Positions 17,431 to 26,605 of a stretch of 64,000 nucleotides of DNA are shown piece after piece. The translations under genes were made by a program, and so were the position numbers. The stretch's first letter is position 1. Each line of letters begins with the position of its first letter. The notes beneath the pieces are model-generated. The model did no database searches. It saw nothing but the letters and a program-made list of their open reading frames with translations, and was not told where the DNA came from. The stretch comes from Rhodoplanes tepidamans (lineage in GTDB: Bacteria; Pseudomonadota; Alphaproteobacteria; Rhizobiales; Xanthobacteraceae): the NCBI RefSeq assembly GCF_030813915.1, contig NZ_JAUSUJ010000020.1:62001-126000 (forward strand). Reading direction: 5' to 3'.

Positions 17431-17497
17431 ATCGGTGGTCGCGGCGGGGCCAGACGACGAAGAGGATCGCTGTGAGCTCTTTCGGGGCGAGGTCTCC

Positions 17498-18661
17498 ATG
17501 ACCGACCTCGCCGCCGGCCCCGAGAGCCATGTCGCCTTCGTGCGCACGACGCCGGCGCCGCACGTGGCGCGGCCGCCGCTGCCGGGCGGACCGCTGCACT
17601 GGGTGCGCGCCAACCTGTTCGCGACGCCGCTCGACGGGGCGCTCACCATCCTGGTGATCCTGCTCGCCTGGTGGACGGTGCCGCCGCTCCTGGACTTCCT
17701 GATCTTCGACGCGGTGTGGAGCGGCAGCGGCCGCGACGCCTGCCTGCCGTCGGCGCAGAACCCCGATCCCGGCGCCTGCTGGGCCTTCGTGCGCACCTGG
17801 TTCTCGTTCTTCATCTACGGGCCGTATCCGCTCGCCGAGCGCTGGCGGGTCGACGTGTTCTTCGCTCTCCTGGTGTTCGGCACCGCCTGGATGCTGTGGC
17901 TCGACGCGCCGCGCCGGGATCTGGGCGCCGCCTTCTTCTTCCTGGCGCTGCCGACCGTCTCGTTCGTCCTGCTGCGCGGCTCGACGACCATCGGGCTCGA
18001 GGTGATCGACACGGCGCTGTGGGGCGGCCTGCTGGTCACGCTCGTCGTCGCCTCGGTCGGCATCGTGGTGTCGCTGCCGCTCGGCATCCTCCTCGCGCTC
18101 GGGCGGCGCTCGACCATGCCGGCGGTGCGCCTCCTGTCGATCGGCTTCATCGAGCTGGTGCGCGGCGTGCCGCTGATCACGGTGCTGTTCATGGCGAGCG
18201 TGATGCTGCCGCTGTTCGTGCCGCCCGCCTGGTCGCCCGACAAGCTGCTGCGCGCCCTGGTCGGCATCGCCATCTTCGCCTCCGCCTACATGGCCGAGGT
18301 GGTGCGGGCCGGCCTCGCCTCGATCCCCAAGGGCCAGTACGAGGCGGCCCGCGCGCTCGGGCTCGGCTACTGGCGCATGCTGGCGCTGGTCGTGCTGCCG
18401 CAGGCGCTGCGCGTCACCATCCCGAACATCGTCAACAACACCATCGCGCTGTTCAAGGACACGACGCTGGTCTTCTTCGTCGGCATCTTCGACTTCCTGC
18501 GCACCATCGAGATCGCCCGCGTCGACCCGGCATGGGCGACGCCGGTGACCAGCACCACCGGCTACGCCTTCGCGGCCATCTGCTACTTCGTCGCCTGCCA
18601 CTTCATGTCGCGCTACGCGACCGGGATCGAGCGGCGGCTCGCCGCCGGCGACCGGCGCTGA
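17498..18661 (+). CDS. aapM: General L-amino-acid ABC transporter, permease 2
   Basis: 387-residue permease of the AapM/BztC type, the partner of AapQ. Several N-terminal membrane helices are followed by the permease core with the docking loop [20 protein letters not shown] and the C-terminal [20 protein letters not shown] typical of polar amino-acid permeases. ATG 17498 sits after GGCGAGGTCT. It is separated from aapQ by 244 bp of repeats, and the ATPase gene follows after 11 bp. Confidence 0.93.
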   Translation: MTDLAAGPESHVAFVRTTPAPHVARPPLPGGPLHWVRANLFATPLDGALTILVILLAWWTVPPLLDFLIFDAVWSGSGRDACLPSAQNPDPGACWAFVRTWFSFFIYGPYPLAERWRVDVFFALLVFGTAWMLWLDAPRRDLGAAFFFLALPTVSFVLLRGSTTIGLEVIDTALWGGLLVTLVVASVGIVVSLPLGILLALGRRSTMPAVRLLSIGFIELVRGVPLITVLFMASVMLPLFVPPAWSPDKLLRALVGIAIFASAYMAEVVRAGLASIPKGQYEAARALGLGYWRMLALVVLPQALRVTIPNIVNNTIALFKDTTLVFFVGIFDFLRTIEIARVDPAWATPVTSTTGYAFAAICYFVACHFMSRYATGIERRLAAGDRR

Positions 18662-18672
18662 AAGGATCTCCC

Positions 18673-19461
18673 ATGGGCGTGACCACCGAGACCCGCGCCG
18701 ATCCGGCCGCCACGGCCGCGGCCCCGGCCGACATCGCCGTGAAGATCAGCGGGCTCTACAAGTGGTTCGGCGAGTTCCAGGTGCTCGCCGACGTCGACCT
18801 CGAGGTGGCGCGCGGCGAGCGCATCGTCATCTGCGGGCCGTCGGGCTCGGGCAAGTCCACCCTGATCCGCTGCATCAACGCGCTGGAGCCGTTCCAGCGC
18901 GGCTCCATCGTGGTCGACGGGGTGAGCGTCACCGACGACCTCAAGCGCATCGACGAGGTGCGCCGCGAGGTCGGCATGGTGTTCCAGCAGTTCAACCTGT
19001 TCCCGCATCTCACCGTGCTGCAGAACTGCACGCTGGCGCCGATCCACGTGCGCAAGATGCCGCGCAAGGAGGCCGAGGAGATCGCCATGCGCTACCTGGC
19101 GCGGGTGCGTATCCCGGAGCAGGCCGGCAAGTATCCGGCCCAGCTCTCCGGCGGCCAGCAGCAGCGCGTCGCCATCGCCCGCGCCCTGTGCATGAGCCCG
19201 AAGATCATGATGTTCGACGAGCCGACCTCGGCGCTCGATCCCGAGATGGTCAAGGAGGTGCTCGACACCATGGTCGAGCTCGCCCAGACCGGCATGACCA
19301 TGCTGTGCGTCACCCACGAGATGGGCTTCGCCCGCCAGGTCGCCGACCGCGTCGTCTTCATGGACGCCGGCCAGATCGTCGAGGTGAACACCCCCGAGGC
19401 GTTCTTCACCAGCCCGCAGCACGAGCGCACGAAGCTGTTCCTGGGGCAGATCCTGGGGTAG
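18673..19461 (+). CDS. aapP: General L-amino-acid ABC transporter, ATPase
   Basis: 262-residue cytosolic ATPase energising AapQM. Walker A (GPSGSGKST), Q-loop (VFQQFNLFP), signature [15 protein letters not shown], Walker B ([13 protein letters not shown]) and the switch histidine (CVTHEMGFA) are all present. An AAGGA ribosome site precedes ATG 18673. It is the last gene of the operon; the convergent toxin-antitoxin remnant ends 12 bp beyond its stop. Confidence 0.95.
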   Translation: MGVTTETRADPAATAAAPADIAVKISGLYKWFGEFQVLADVDLEVARGERIVICGPSGSGKSTLIRCINALEPFQRGSIVVDGVSVTDDLKRIDEVRREVGMVFQQFNLFPHLTVLQNCTLAPIHVRKMPRKEAEEIAMRYLARVRIPEQAGKYPAQLSGGQQQRVAIARALCMSPKIMMFDEPTSALDPEMVKEVLDTMVELAQTGMTMLCVTHEMGFARQVADRVVFMDAGQIVEVNTPEAFFTSPQHERTKLFLGQILG

Positions 19462-19473
19462 GGGGCGCGCAGA

Positions 19474-19964
19474 TCACCCCTCGGCCCGGCTTCGAAGGCG
19501 GTCGAGAAACGCCTCGACCTCGAGTCGAAAGCGCTCGACAGCAGGCCCGGTCTGCGCCGCACGCTCCAGCACGATGCCGACATCGAGAATGAATCCGTAG
19601 GAATTGCGCTCCCGATGCCGGAAGGCGCGCAGGCGGTCGAGCGCGACGAAGCAGTCTTCGGAAATCACTGCGTCTCGGACGTCAGGGAACGGATGCGCCA
19701 TTCGCTTGAGCAGCGAGACATGCCAGCCTTCGCTGCGTGCGACCCGCGCGCCGTCGATTTCGGCGGCGATCAGGCTCATCACCCGCTCGCAGCCAGTGTA
19801 GTCTTCTCCACGCCCGATGCGAGCCCCTGGACCGCGAGCCAGCTCCAGGCCGGGTCCGGCCCGTCGGGTGCTCGCCGGACCAGGTCGACGCCAGCAGTCA
19901 GCAGCGCGACCTCGCGCGCGATGTCTTCGAGCTCGTTCTCGACGTCAACGAAGGTCCCGCGCAT
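19474..19964 (-). pseudogene. HepT-like HEPN toxin, broken by a 1-base frameshift
   Basis: Two adjacent minus-strand frames make one HEPN-type protein. The N-terminal part (MRGTFVDVENELEDIAREVA...) runs from ATG 19964 to a stop at 19779. The C-terminal part carries the catalytic-type segment LRAFRHRERNSYGF. A single missing base at about 19798-19803 separates them; restoring it would join GVEKT to YTGCERVMSLIAAEIDG, a normal HepT-like core. HEPN toxins of MNT/HEPN pairs act on RNA. The upstream antitoxin is intact. Either the toxin has been inactivated or there is an assembly error. Confidence 0.75.
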
Positions 19965-20295
19965 CGACCGCATCCCGCACGAGGCGCTCCACCTTGTGGG
20001 TCGGGACCTCGTCCAGATAGACCACGTCGAAACGGAAGCCCGCGAGGCAATCCTCGACGAGGCCTTCGATGGCGTATTTCTGATCGCGCGGGCAATCGGT
20101 GACCAGCAGGTCGATGTCCGACCCCGACCCGAACCGTCCACCGGCGAGCGATCCGACGACCCGGGCCGTCACGCCGCGCTCTGCCAGCAGATCACACGCG
20201 GCACGCACGCGTGCGACGGCGACCGCCCGCCGGGCGGCCGTATCGGCCGCAGGGCAGTCGGTCGGGACCGTGCCGGTTGCCGGGTCTGCGCGCAT
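19945..20295 (-). CDS. MNT-type nucleotidyltransferase antitoxin (MntA-like)
   Basis: 116 residues with the minimal nucleotidyltransferase motif: GS at 48-49 and the metal-binding Asp pair at 60 and 62 in GSGSDIDLLV. In MntA/HepT-like modules the antitoxin silences the HEPN toxin by adding AMP to it. The gene overlaps the toxin start by about 20 bp in the usual antitoxin-first order. ATG 20295 was chosen because GGAGAG lies six bases upstream; ATG 20319 lacks a ribosome site. Confidence 0.8.
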   Translation of the reverse strand: MRADPATGTVPTDCPAADTAARRAVAVARVRAACDLLAERGVTARVVGSLAGGRFGSGSDIDLLVTDCPRDQKYAIEGLVEDCLAGFRFDVVYLDEVPTHKVERLVRDAVDARDLR

Positions 20296-20390
20296 CGTCG
20301 CTCTCCGAATGCGGAGCATGACAGGATATAGGCGCGCGGGCGCAGCACATCAACGCTGGCGTGTTCTCCGGCAGGAGGCCGTCGTGACGC

Positions 20391-21242
20391 TCACGTCGCT
20401 CCCGTCGCGATCGGGAGATCGCCGCGGCCGGCCCATTCGGTCCAGGAGCCGTCGTAGAGGGCGACCGGGTCGCGGCCCAGTGTGTGGAGGGCGATCCACA
20501 GCACGGCGGCCGAGACGCCGGAGCCGCAGGTGGTCAGCACCGGCTTGTCGAGGTCGACGCCGCCGGCCTGGAACGCGGCGCGCAGCTCGTCCGGGGATTT
20601 CAGCACCCCGTCCTGCACCAGCGCGGCGTGCGGCACGTTGAGCGAGCCCGGGATGTGGCCGGAGGGCAGGCCCGCCCGCGGCTCCGGCGCGGCGCCGGTG
20701 AAGCGGTCGGCGGCCCGGGCGTCGACCACCTGGGCGCTCTTCTCGGCGATGGTCTTCTGCACGCGGGCGACGTCGGCGACGGCGTCCGGCGGCGGCGTCA
20801 CCGTGAAGGTCTTCGGCGGCCGGCTGGCGACGCCGGCCTCCACCGGCCGGCCCTCGGCGGTCCAGCGCGGGAAGCCGCCTTCGAGCACGTACACGGTCCT
20901 GGCACCGAACAGCCGGAACGTCCACCAGACGCGCGGGGCCGAGAACAGGCCGAGCCCGTCATAGACCACGATCGTGTCGGTCTCGGCGATGCCCATGGCG
21001 CCGACCGCGGCGGCGAACTCGTCCGCCGTCGGCAGCATGTGGGGCAGGGTGGTCGCCTGGTCGGCGACGGCATTGATGTCGAAGCGCAACGCGCCCGGGA
21101 TGTGCGTCGCCCGGTACTCGGCTTCGGGATCGCGGTTCTGGGTCGGCAGATAGTAGGAGGCGTCGAGCACCACGAGGTCGGGCGCTCCGAGCTTTCCGGC
21201 GAGCCATTCGGTCGAGACGAAGGGCGAGGGACGGGCAGTCAT
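20391..21242 (-). CDS. sseA: 3-mercaptopyruvate/thiosulfate sulfurtransferase
   Basis: 283 residues, two rhodanese domains. The catalytic loop is CGSGVSA with Cys 239, close to the CG[SA]GVTA loop of mercaptopyruvate sulfurtransferases rather than the CRKGVT of thiosulfate enzymes. It moves sulfur from 3-mercaptopyruvate to acceptors such as thioredoxin or cyanide. ATG 21242 has AGGA upstream; a TTG at 21263 is less likely. It follows the AlaX gene by 72 bp on the same strand, so the two may be co-transcribed. Confidence 0.9.
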   Translation of the reverse strand: MTARPSPFVSTEWLAGKLGAPDLVVLDASYYLPTQNRDPEAEYRATHIPGALRFDINAVADQATTLPHMLPTADEFAAAVGAMGIAETDTIVVYDGLGLFSAPRVWWTFRLFGARTVYVLEGGFPRWTAEGRPVEAGVASRPPKTFTVTPPPDAVADVARVQKTIAEKSAQVVDARAADRFTGAAPEPRAGLPSGHIPGSLNVPHAALVQDGVLKSPDELRAAFQAGGVDLDKPVLTTCGSGVSAAVLWIALHTLGRDPVALYDGSWTEWAGRGDLPIATGAT

Positions 21243-21314
21243 GGCAGGTCCTGTGGGAGACAACGGGGAGGGAGGCGAGGGGCGGGCGGCGCGCCGGCCG
21301 AGCGGCGCAGCCGC

Positions 21315-22037
21315 TCAGGCGAAGGCGATGCGGACGCGACGGTTGATCTTGCCCTTCTTCTCGATCTGGGTCACCCGCACGGCGCCGATCTCGGTGGTGC
21401 GCGCCACGTGGGTGCCGCCGCAGGGCTGCAGGTCGAGTCCTGCGATCTCGATCAGCCGGACCCGACCGGTGCCCATCGGCGGCTTCACCGACATGGTCTT
21501 GACGAGGCCCGGATTGGCTTCGAGCTCGGCGTCGGTGATCCAGCGGCTGGTGACGGCGGCGTCGGTCGCGATCATGGCGGCGAGCGTCTCGGTGATCGCC
21601 TCCTTGTCGAGCCCGGCGTCCGGGATGTCGAAGTCGAGCCGGCCGTCCTGGTCGCCGACCGAGCCGCCTGTCACCGCATAGGGCAGCACGGCGGAGAGGA
21701 GATGCAGCGCCGTGTGGATGCGCATGCGCCGGTGACGCAGATCCCAGTCGATCGCGATCGTCACCGGGGCGCCGATCGCGAGCGCCGGCACGGCGGCGTC
21801 CTTCGCCGGCACGTGGGCGATCTCGGTCTTCAGCGGGTCGGTGTAGACGGCGGTCTCGATCGGAACGGTGGTGCCGTCGGCGGTGGTCAGCGTGCCGCGG
21901 TCGCCCGGCTGGCCGCCCGAGGCGGCGTAGAACACCGTGCGGTCGAGCACGATGCCGCCCTCGGGCGTGATGCCGACCACGGTCGCGCCGCAGTCGCGCA
22001 GATAGGAGTCGTCACGAAACAGGCAGTCGGTCGGCAT
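21315..22037 (-). CDS. Alanyl-tRNA editing protein (AlaX-like)
   Basis: 240 residues, freestanding trans-editing domain that hydrolyses mischarged Ser- or Gly-tRNA(Ala). The zinc site is complete: H108 and H112 in HTALH, and C206 and H210 in CGGTH. The glycine-rich motif ASGGQPGDRG near residue 40 is that of the AlaRS second additional domain. ATG 22037 (MPTDCLFRDD) was chosen over an upstream extension in a non-conserved arginine-rich stretch. Located upstream of the sulfurtransferase. Confidence 0.9.
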   Translation of the reverse strand: MPTDCLFRDDSYLRDCGATVVGITPEGGIVLDRTVFYAASGGQPGDRGTLTTADGTTVPIETAVYTDPLKTEIAHVPAKDAAVPALAIGAPVTIAIDWDLRHRRMRIHTALHLLSAVLPYAVTGGSVGDQDGRLDFDIPDAGLDKEAITETLAAMIATDAAVTSRWITDAELEANPGLVKTMSVKPPMGTGRVRLIEIAGLDLQPCGGTHVARTTEIGAVRVTQIEKKGKINRRVRIAFA

Positions 22038-22258
22038 CGGTGGTCCGTCCTTGCGCGGCGATCGTGTGCGGGACCGTCGTAATCGCATTCGCGCCGGCCG
22101 TCGAGCCGCCCGGCGCGGCCGGCGGGCCCGCGCCGAACCCGCGCGGTCGCCCGCCCGGGTCTCAATTTCCGCCGAATCGGATGAACATGCTCGGCGGTAC
22201 CGCCTTGTCGGGTGGGCGCCGTGCGCCCGACCCGCCGTCCATGCTCCGGGAGCCCACC

Positions 22259-22414
22259 ATGACCATCACGGCCGCCCACATCTCGCCGTTCGTCGCCCTC
22301 GCAGCCGGCATCCTCATCCTGATCATGCCGCGCCTGCTGAACTTCATCGTCGCCATCTACCTGATCATCGTCGGCCTGGTCGGGCTCAACGGGATCTATC
22401 ACTTCATCCGGTGA
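22259..22414 (+). CDS. DUF3096 small membrane protein
   Basis: 51 residues with two hydrophobic helices (ISPFVALAAGILILIMPRLL and IVAIYLIIVGLVGL). This matches the DUF3096 family of tiny inner-membrane peptides common in alphaproteobacteria. The function is unknown. GGGAG eight bases before ATG 22259 supports translation. It is transcribed divergently from AlaX. Confidence 0.85.
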   Translation: MTITAAHISPFVALAAGILILIMPRLLNFIVAIYLIIVGLVGLNGIYHFIR

Positions 22415-22443
22415 ACGCGGCTCGAAGCGCCCGCCTTCTGCAT

Positions 22444-22474
22444 CGTCGTGGCCGGCGCGAGGCCGGCCACGACG
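22444..22474. terminator. Strong hairpin between convergent genes (bidirectional, no T-run)
   Basis: Perfect 13-bp arms CGTCGTGGCCGGC (22444-22456) and their complement (22462-22474) flank loop GCGAG. It lies 30 bp after the DUF3096 stop codon and 26 bp from the cysK stop codon. It may be a dispersed GGCCGGC repeat or a factor-dependent transcription end. Confidence 0.55.
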
Positions 22475-22499
22475 GCCTTCGAGAGGGAGGCCCCTCGGC

Positions 22500-23537
22500 T
22501 CACGCGTTGACGTACGGCACCGCGATCCGCGACGGGCGGATCAGCCATTCGGGGACGGGCAGTCCCTTGCTGCGCAGGAACTCCGGATTGAACAGCTTGG
22601 ACTGATAGCGGGTGCCGGAGTCGCACAGGATCGTGACGATCGTCTTGCCCGGCCCGAGCTCCTTGGCGAGCCGGACGGCGCCGGCGATGTTGATGCCGGA
22701 CGAGCCGCCGAGGCACAGGCCCTCGTCCTTGATCAGGTCGAACAGCAGCGGGATCGCCTCCTCGTCGGGAATCTGGAAGGCGAGGTCGACCGGCGCGTCC
22801 TCGAGATTTTTGGTGATGCGGCCCTGGCCGATCCCCTCGGTGATGGACGCGCCCTCGGATTTCAGCACGCCGGTCGTGTAGTACGAGTACAGCGCGGCGC
22901 CGCGCGGATCGGCGAGTGCGATCTTGACGTCCCGGCTCTTCGCCTTCAGCGCGAGGCCCACCCCGGCGAGCGTGCCGCCGGTGCCGACCGCGCTGACGAA
23001 GCCGTCGACGCGGCCCTGGGTCTGCTCCCAGATCTCCGGGCCGGTGGTGCGCACGTGGCCCTCGCGGTTGGCGAGATTGTCGAACTGGTTCGCCCAGATC
23101 GCGCCGTTCGGCTCGGTCGCCGCCAGCTCGGCCGCGAGCCGGCCGGAGATCTTCACGTAGTTGTTCGGGTTGGCGTAGGGCACGGCCGGCACCTCGACCA
23201 GCTCGGCCCCGTAGGCGCGCAGCGTGTCCTTCTTCTCCTGGCTCTGCGTCTCCGGAATCACGATCACGGTGCGGAAGCCGAGCGCGTCGGACACCATCGC
23301 GAGGCCGATGCCGGTGTTGCCCGCCGTGCCCTCGACGATCACGCCGCCGGGCTTCAGCGCACCGCGCGCGATCGCGTCCTCGATGATGAACAGCGCGGCG
23401 CGATCCTTCACCGACTGGCCGGGATTCATGAACTCGGCCTTGCCCAGGATGGTGCAGCCGGTCTGTTCCGACGCGCGCTTCAGCCGGATCAGCGGCGTGT
23501 TGCCGATGGCGCGCGTCACGTCTTCGCGTATCTGCAT
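22500..23537 (-). CDS. cysK: Cysteine synthase A (O-acetylserine sulfhydrylase)
   Basis: 345-residue PLP enzyme that makes cysteine from O-acetylserine and sulfide. PLP lysine 44 is in NPGQSVKDRAAL, the substrate loop is EGTAGNTGIG, and the glycine-rich phosphate loop is VGTGGT. The C-terminal segment GLCLGGSSGIN is typical of this alphaproteobacterial subgroup, which is slightly longer than E. coli CysK. ATG 23537 follows GGAGCC; ATG 23555 lacks a ribosome site. Divergent from an Rrf2-family gene that may regulate it. Confidence 0.92.
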   Translation of the reverse strand: MQIREDVTRAIGNTPLIRLKRASEQTGCTILGKAEFMNPGQSVKDRAALFIIEDAIARGALKPGGVIVEGTAGNTGIGLAMVSDALGFRTVIVIPETQSQEKKDTLRAYGAELVEVPAVPYANPNNYVKISGRLAAELAATEPNGAIWANQFDNLANREGHVRTTGPEIWEQTQGRVDGFVSAVGTGGTLAGVGLALKAKSRDVKIALADPRGAALYSYYTTGVLKSEGASITEGIGQGRITKNLEDAPVDLAFQIPDEEAIPLLFDLIKDEGLCLGGSSGINIAGAVRLAKELGPGKTIVTILCDSGTRYQSKLFNPEFLRSKGLPVPEWLIRPSRIAVPYVNA

Positions 23538-23708
23538 GCTGGCTCCGTTCGGCATGGCGGATCGGGTTCGTAGAGCAGGTTTCGGCCCGGCGGAGAACCG
23601 GGCTGCTGGAGAAAAGCAGACCTTATTTCGGCGCCTTCGGGCAATCCCGATCTTCCGCGGCCGCGCCGCCCACGGGCGGCGCGCGTCGCGCATGGCCTCG
23701 GCCCCGCA

Positions 23709-23737
23709 TTGACGGCTTCACGCTCATGCAATATGTA
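23709..23737 (+). promoter_or_regulatory. Sigma-70-type promoter of the Rrf2 gene, likely giving a leaderless mRNA
   Basis: TTGACG (23709-23714) and TATGTA (23732-23737) are 17 bp apart. Transcription should start about 23743-23745, and the Rrf2 start codon is at 23745. No ribosome-binding site precedes that ATG. Confidence 0.7.
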
Positions 23738-23746
23738 AAGTTACAT
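23733..23746. promoter_or_regulatory. Palindromic operator overlapping promoter and start codon of the Rrf2 gene
   Basis: ATGTAA-AG-TTACAT is a perfect 14-bp palindrome that covers most of the -10 element and the first two bases of the start codon. Autorepression by the encoded Rrf2 protein is the simplest reading. I found no second copy near the cysK start. Confidence 0.65.
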
Positions 23747-24209
23747 GAGACGCGACGGTCGGCTTTCGGGTGTTCTCCATGTGCTCCTGCACATGGCGGA
23801 GCGGAACGGTCCGGTGACCTCCGAGGTCATGGCCAGGGCCATGCAGACCAACCCGGTGGTGATCCGACGGATCATGGCCGGCCTGCGCGAGCGCGGGCTG
23901 GTGCGGTCCGGCAAGGGGCACGGCGGCGGCTGGACGCTGGCGCGCGACCTCGCCGGCATCACGCTTCGCGACGTCTACGAGGCGCTCGGCCGGCCGCCGC
24001 TGTTCGCCATCGGCAACCGCGCCGAGGCGTCCGGCTGCCTGGTCGAGCAGGCGGTCAACGGCGCCCTCGACCAGGTTCTCCACGACGCCGAGGCGCTGCT
24101 GCTGGCGCGGTTCGGCGAGATCACGCTCGCGGCGCTGAGCGCCGACTTCCACGCGCGCCTCGCCGCATGCGGGGGCACCCACGCATCGGAGATCCCGGAT
24201 GTCGCTTGA
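23745..24209 (+). CDS. Rrf2-family transcriptional regulator
   Basis: 154 residues with the Rrf2 winged helix: recognition region [19 protein letters not shown], then the wing [12 protein letters not shown]. The C-terminal half lacks the three-cysteine iron-sulfur cluster of IscR/NsrR and has only isolated cysteines ([12 protein letters not shown]), so a non-cluster mode, as in CymR, is more likely. It is divergent from cysK and overlaps the methyltransferase gene by 11 bp. Its start codon seems to coincide with the transcription start. Confidence 0.87.
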   Translation: MRRDGRLSGVLHVLLHMAERNGPVTSEVMARAMQTNPVVIRRIMAGLRERGLVRSGKGHGGGWTLARDLAGITLRDVYEALGRPPLFAIGNRAEASGCLVEQAVNGALDQVLHDAEALLLARFGEITLAALSADFHARLAACGGTHASEIPDVA

Positions 24210-24900
24210 ACCGGCCCCGATCGACTTTCTCGCCGCCTTCGAGAACCCCGAGATGGTCGCCCGCTACACGGAGGGGCCGCCGCGCTTCGTGCCCGGGTAC
24301 GGCGATCTCCACCGCATGACCGGCGTTCTGCTCGCCGAGCGGGCGCCGCGCGACGCCACCGTGCTGGTGGTCGGGGCCGGCGGCGGCCTCGAGCTGAAGG
24401 CGCTGGCGGAGGCCCATCCGGAATGGCGCTTCGTCGGCGTCGATCCGGCCGCCGAGATGCTGCGGCTCGCCGAGCGCACCCTGGGGCCGCTCGCGGCGCG
24501 GGTGCAGCTCGTCCAGGGCGTCGTCGACGATGCGCCGGACGGGCCCTTCGACGCGGCGACCTGCCTGCTGACGCTCCACTTCCTCGACGCCGTCGAGCGG
24601 CGCCGCACGGTCGGCGAGATCCGGCGGCGGCTGAAGCCGAAGGCGCCGTTCGTCGCCGCCCATTCCAGCTTTCCCCAGACCCCGGCGGAGCGCCCCGTCT
24701 GGCTGTCGCGCTACGCGGCCTTCGCGATCGCCTCGGGGGCCGATCCCGCGGACGCCGAGACCGCCCGCAAGTCCGTCGACGCCCATGTGCGGCTGTTCGA
24801 GCCGGCGCAGGACGAGGCCATCCTGAGGGAGGCCGGCTTTTCCGATCCCAGCCTGTTCTACGCCGCCTTCACGTGGCGCGGCTGGGTGGCCTACGCCTGA
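24199..24900 (+). CDS. Class I SAM-dependent methyltransferase
   Basis: 233 residues. The SAM-binding motif I is [15 protein letters not shown], motif II acid is in [12 protein letters not shown], and [10 protein letters not shown] follows the post-II region. The substrate is not identifiable. It overlaps the Rrf2 gene, so both are probably made from one mRNA and respond to the same signal. Codon use matches its neighbours. Confidence 0.85.
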   Translation: MSLEPAPIDFLAAFENPEMVARYTEGPPRFVPGYGDLHRMTGVLLAERAPRDATVLVVGAGGGLELKALAEAHPEWRFVGVDPAAEMLRLAERTLGPLAARVQLVQGVVDDAPDGPFDAATCLLTLHFLDAVERRRTVGEIRRRLKPKAPFVAAHSSFPQTPAERPVWLSRYAAFAIASGADPADAETARKSVDAHVRLFEPAQDEAILREAGFSDPSLFYAAFTWRGWVAYA

Positions 24901-24913
24901 CGTCGGCGCCCGT

Positions 24914-26371
24914 TCACGACGTCCTGGTCTCGGCGAGCGCTGCCAGCGCGCGCTCGCGCGCCGCCCTGTGGTCGACGAGGGGGCGCGGGTAGGTGTCGCC
25001 GAGCGCCACGCCGGCGCGTCGCAGCTCATCCGGCGTCGCCTCGAACGGACGGTGCACCAGCTTGGCGGGCAGGCCGCGCAGGGCCGGCAGCCACTGCTTC
25101 ACATAGGCGCCGTCGGGATCGAACTTCTCTCCCTGGAGCACGGGGTTGAAGATGCGGAAATACGGCGCGGCGTCGGCGCCGGAGCCGGCGACCCACTGCC
25201 AGCTCGCCGCGTTGTTGGCCGGATCGGCGTCGACCAGCGTGTCCCAGAACCAGCGCTCGCCCTCGCGCCAGTCGATCAGCAGGTGCTTCGCCAGGAACGA
25301 GGCGACCACCATGCGGACGCGGTTGTGCATCCAGCCCGTGGTCCACAGTTCGCGCATCCCGGCGTCGACGATCGGATACCCGGTCCTCCCGCGCTGCCAG
25401 GCCCGCAGGCCGTCCGGGTCGCTCCGCCACGGAAAGGCGTCGAAGCGTGCCTGATAGTTCCTGGTCGCGAGATCGGGGGTGTGGGCGAGCAGGTGATACG
25501 AGAACTCGCGCCACGCCAGCTCGGACAGGAACTTGTCGATGTCCGCTGCGGTCGCGCCGCCGCGGCGGGTGTCGCGGGCCAGCATCGCGGCGTCCCACAC
25601 CTGGAACGGGCTGATCTCGCCGAAGCGCAGATGCGGCGACAGTCGCGAGGTGTTCGTCCGGTCCGGCCGGTCGCGCAGGGTCGCGTAGCCGGCGAGGCCT
25701 GCGTCGAGGAACCGGGCGAGCCGGTCCTGCGCACCGGTCTCGCCGGGCGTCCATTCGGCCCGCAGGCCGGCGGCCCAGTCGGGCACGGTCGGCTCGAGCC
25801 GCCAGTCCTCCAGTCGTTCGGAGCCGACGCCGTCGAACCCCTGCATCGCCGTCGGCGCCGGCAGCGGGGCGCGCGGCGCGGGGCGCGCGAGCAGCGCGCG
25901 CCAGAACGGCGTGAACACGCCGAACGGCCCGCCGGCCTTGGTGCGCAGCTGGTCCGGCTCCGTCAGCAGCGACGCCTGGAAGGTCGCGACGCCGATGCCG
26001 CGCGCCGTCAGCGCATCCGCGACGGCCTCGTCGACCGCCGCCGCGGCGGGGTCGTGACGCCGGTTCCAGACGATCTCCACGGCGCCGGTCTCGGCGACCA
26101 GGTCCGGGATCACCCGCGCCGCGGGGCCGCGACGGAGTACCAGGATCACGCCCCGGGCGCGCAGGTCCCGGGCCAGCGCCCGCAGCGACCCGGCGAGCCA
26201 CCACCGCGCCGCGCCGCCGAGCGGCCGCAGACCGGGGCTCTCCTCGTCGAGATCGTAGACCGCGATGACCGGCGCGGTGGTCGCGGCCGCCGCCGTGAGG
26301 GCCGGGTGGTCGGACACGCGGAGATCGTCGCGGAACCAGACGACGATCGGCAAGGAGGTGGCGTGCGACAT
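24914..26371 (-). CDS. phrB: Deoxyribodipyrimidine photolyase (class I CPD photolyase)
   Basis: 485-residue flavoprotein that repairs cyclobutane pyrimidine dimers with blue light. The N-terminal Rossmann antenna domain (IVVWFRDDLRVSDHPAL) is followed by a helical FAD domain with TNTSRLSPHLRFGEIS, WREFSYHLL, MRELWTTGWMHNRVRM and NNAASWQW. These are photolyase hallmarks, and the Asn in the last motif argues for repair activity rather than a cryptochrome role. ATG 26371 begins right before the antenna domain. It ends 13 bp from the convergent methyltransferase. Confidence 0.93.
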   Translation of the reverse strand: MSHATSLPIVVWFRDDLRVSDHPALTAAAATTAPVIAVYDLDEESPGLRPLGGAARWWLAGSLRALARDLRARGVILVLRRGPAARVIPDLVAETGAVEIVWNRRHDPAAAAVDEAVADALTARGIGVATFQASLLTEPDQLRTKAGGPFGVFTPFWRALLARPAPRAPLPAPTAMQGFDGVGSERLEDWRLEPTVPDWAAGLRAEWTPGETGAQDRLARFLDAGLAGYATLRDRPDRTNTSRLSPHLRFGEISPFQVWDAAMLARDTRRGGATAADIDKFLSELAWREFSYHLLAHTPDLATRNYQARFDAFPWRSDPDGLRAWQRGRTGYPIVDAGMRELWTTGWMHNRVRMVVASFLAKHLLIDWREGERWFWDTLVDADPANNAASWQWVAGSGADAAPYFRIFNPVLQGEKFDPDGAYVKQWLPALRGLPAKLVHRPFEATPDELRRAGVALGDTYPRPLVDHRAARERALAALAETRTS

Positions 26372-26605
26372 GCGGTGCAGGTCCCGGCTGGGTTGTGGCG
26401 CTTGATCCGGTTGTCGGATACCATTCCGCCGGCGGTTTCGCAGCTGTGCCGGACGCCGTGCTTCACCTACGTCCGGCTGCCGTAACGGTTCACTTACCCT
26501 GTCCGGTCGAGCCGTCGGCACCGCTCCGTCTTTTCACGAGTTGTTTGGTCGGGGACGGTAGCTGTGGACGATGGCCGCCGCCTCGACCGGCACTCGGACC
26601 GTTCC

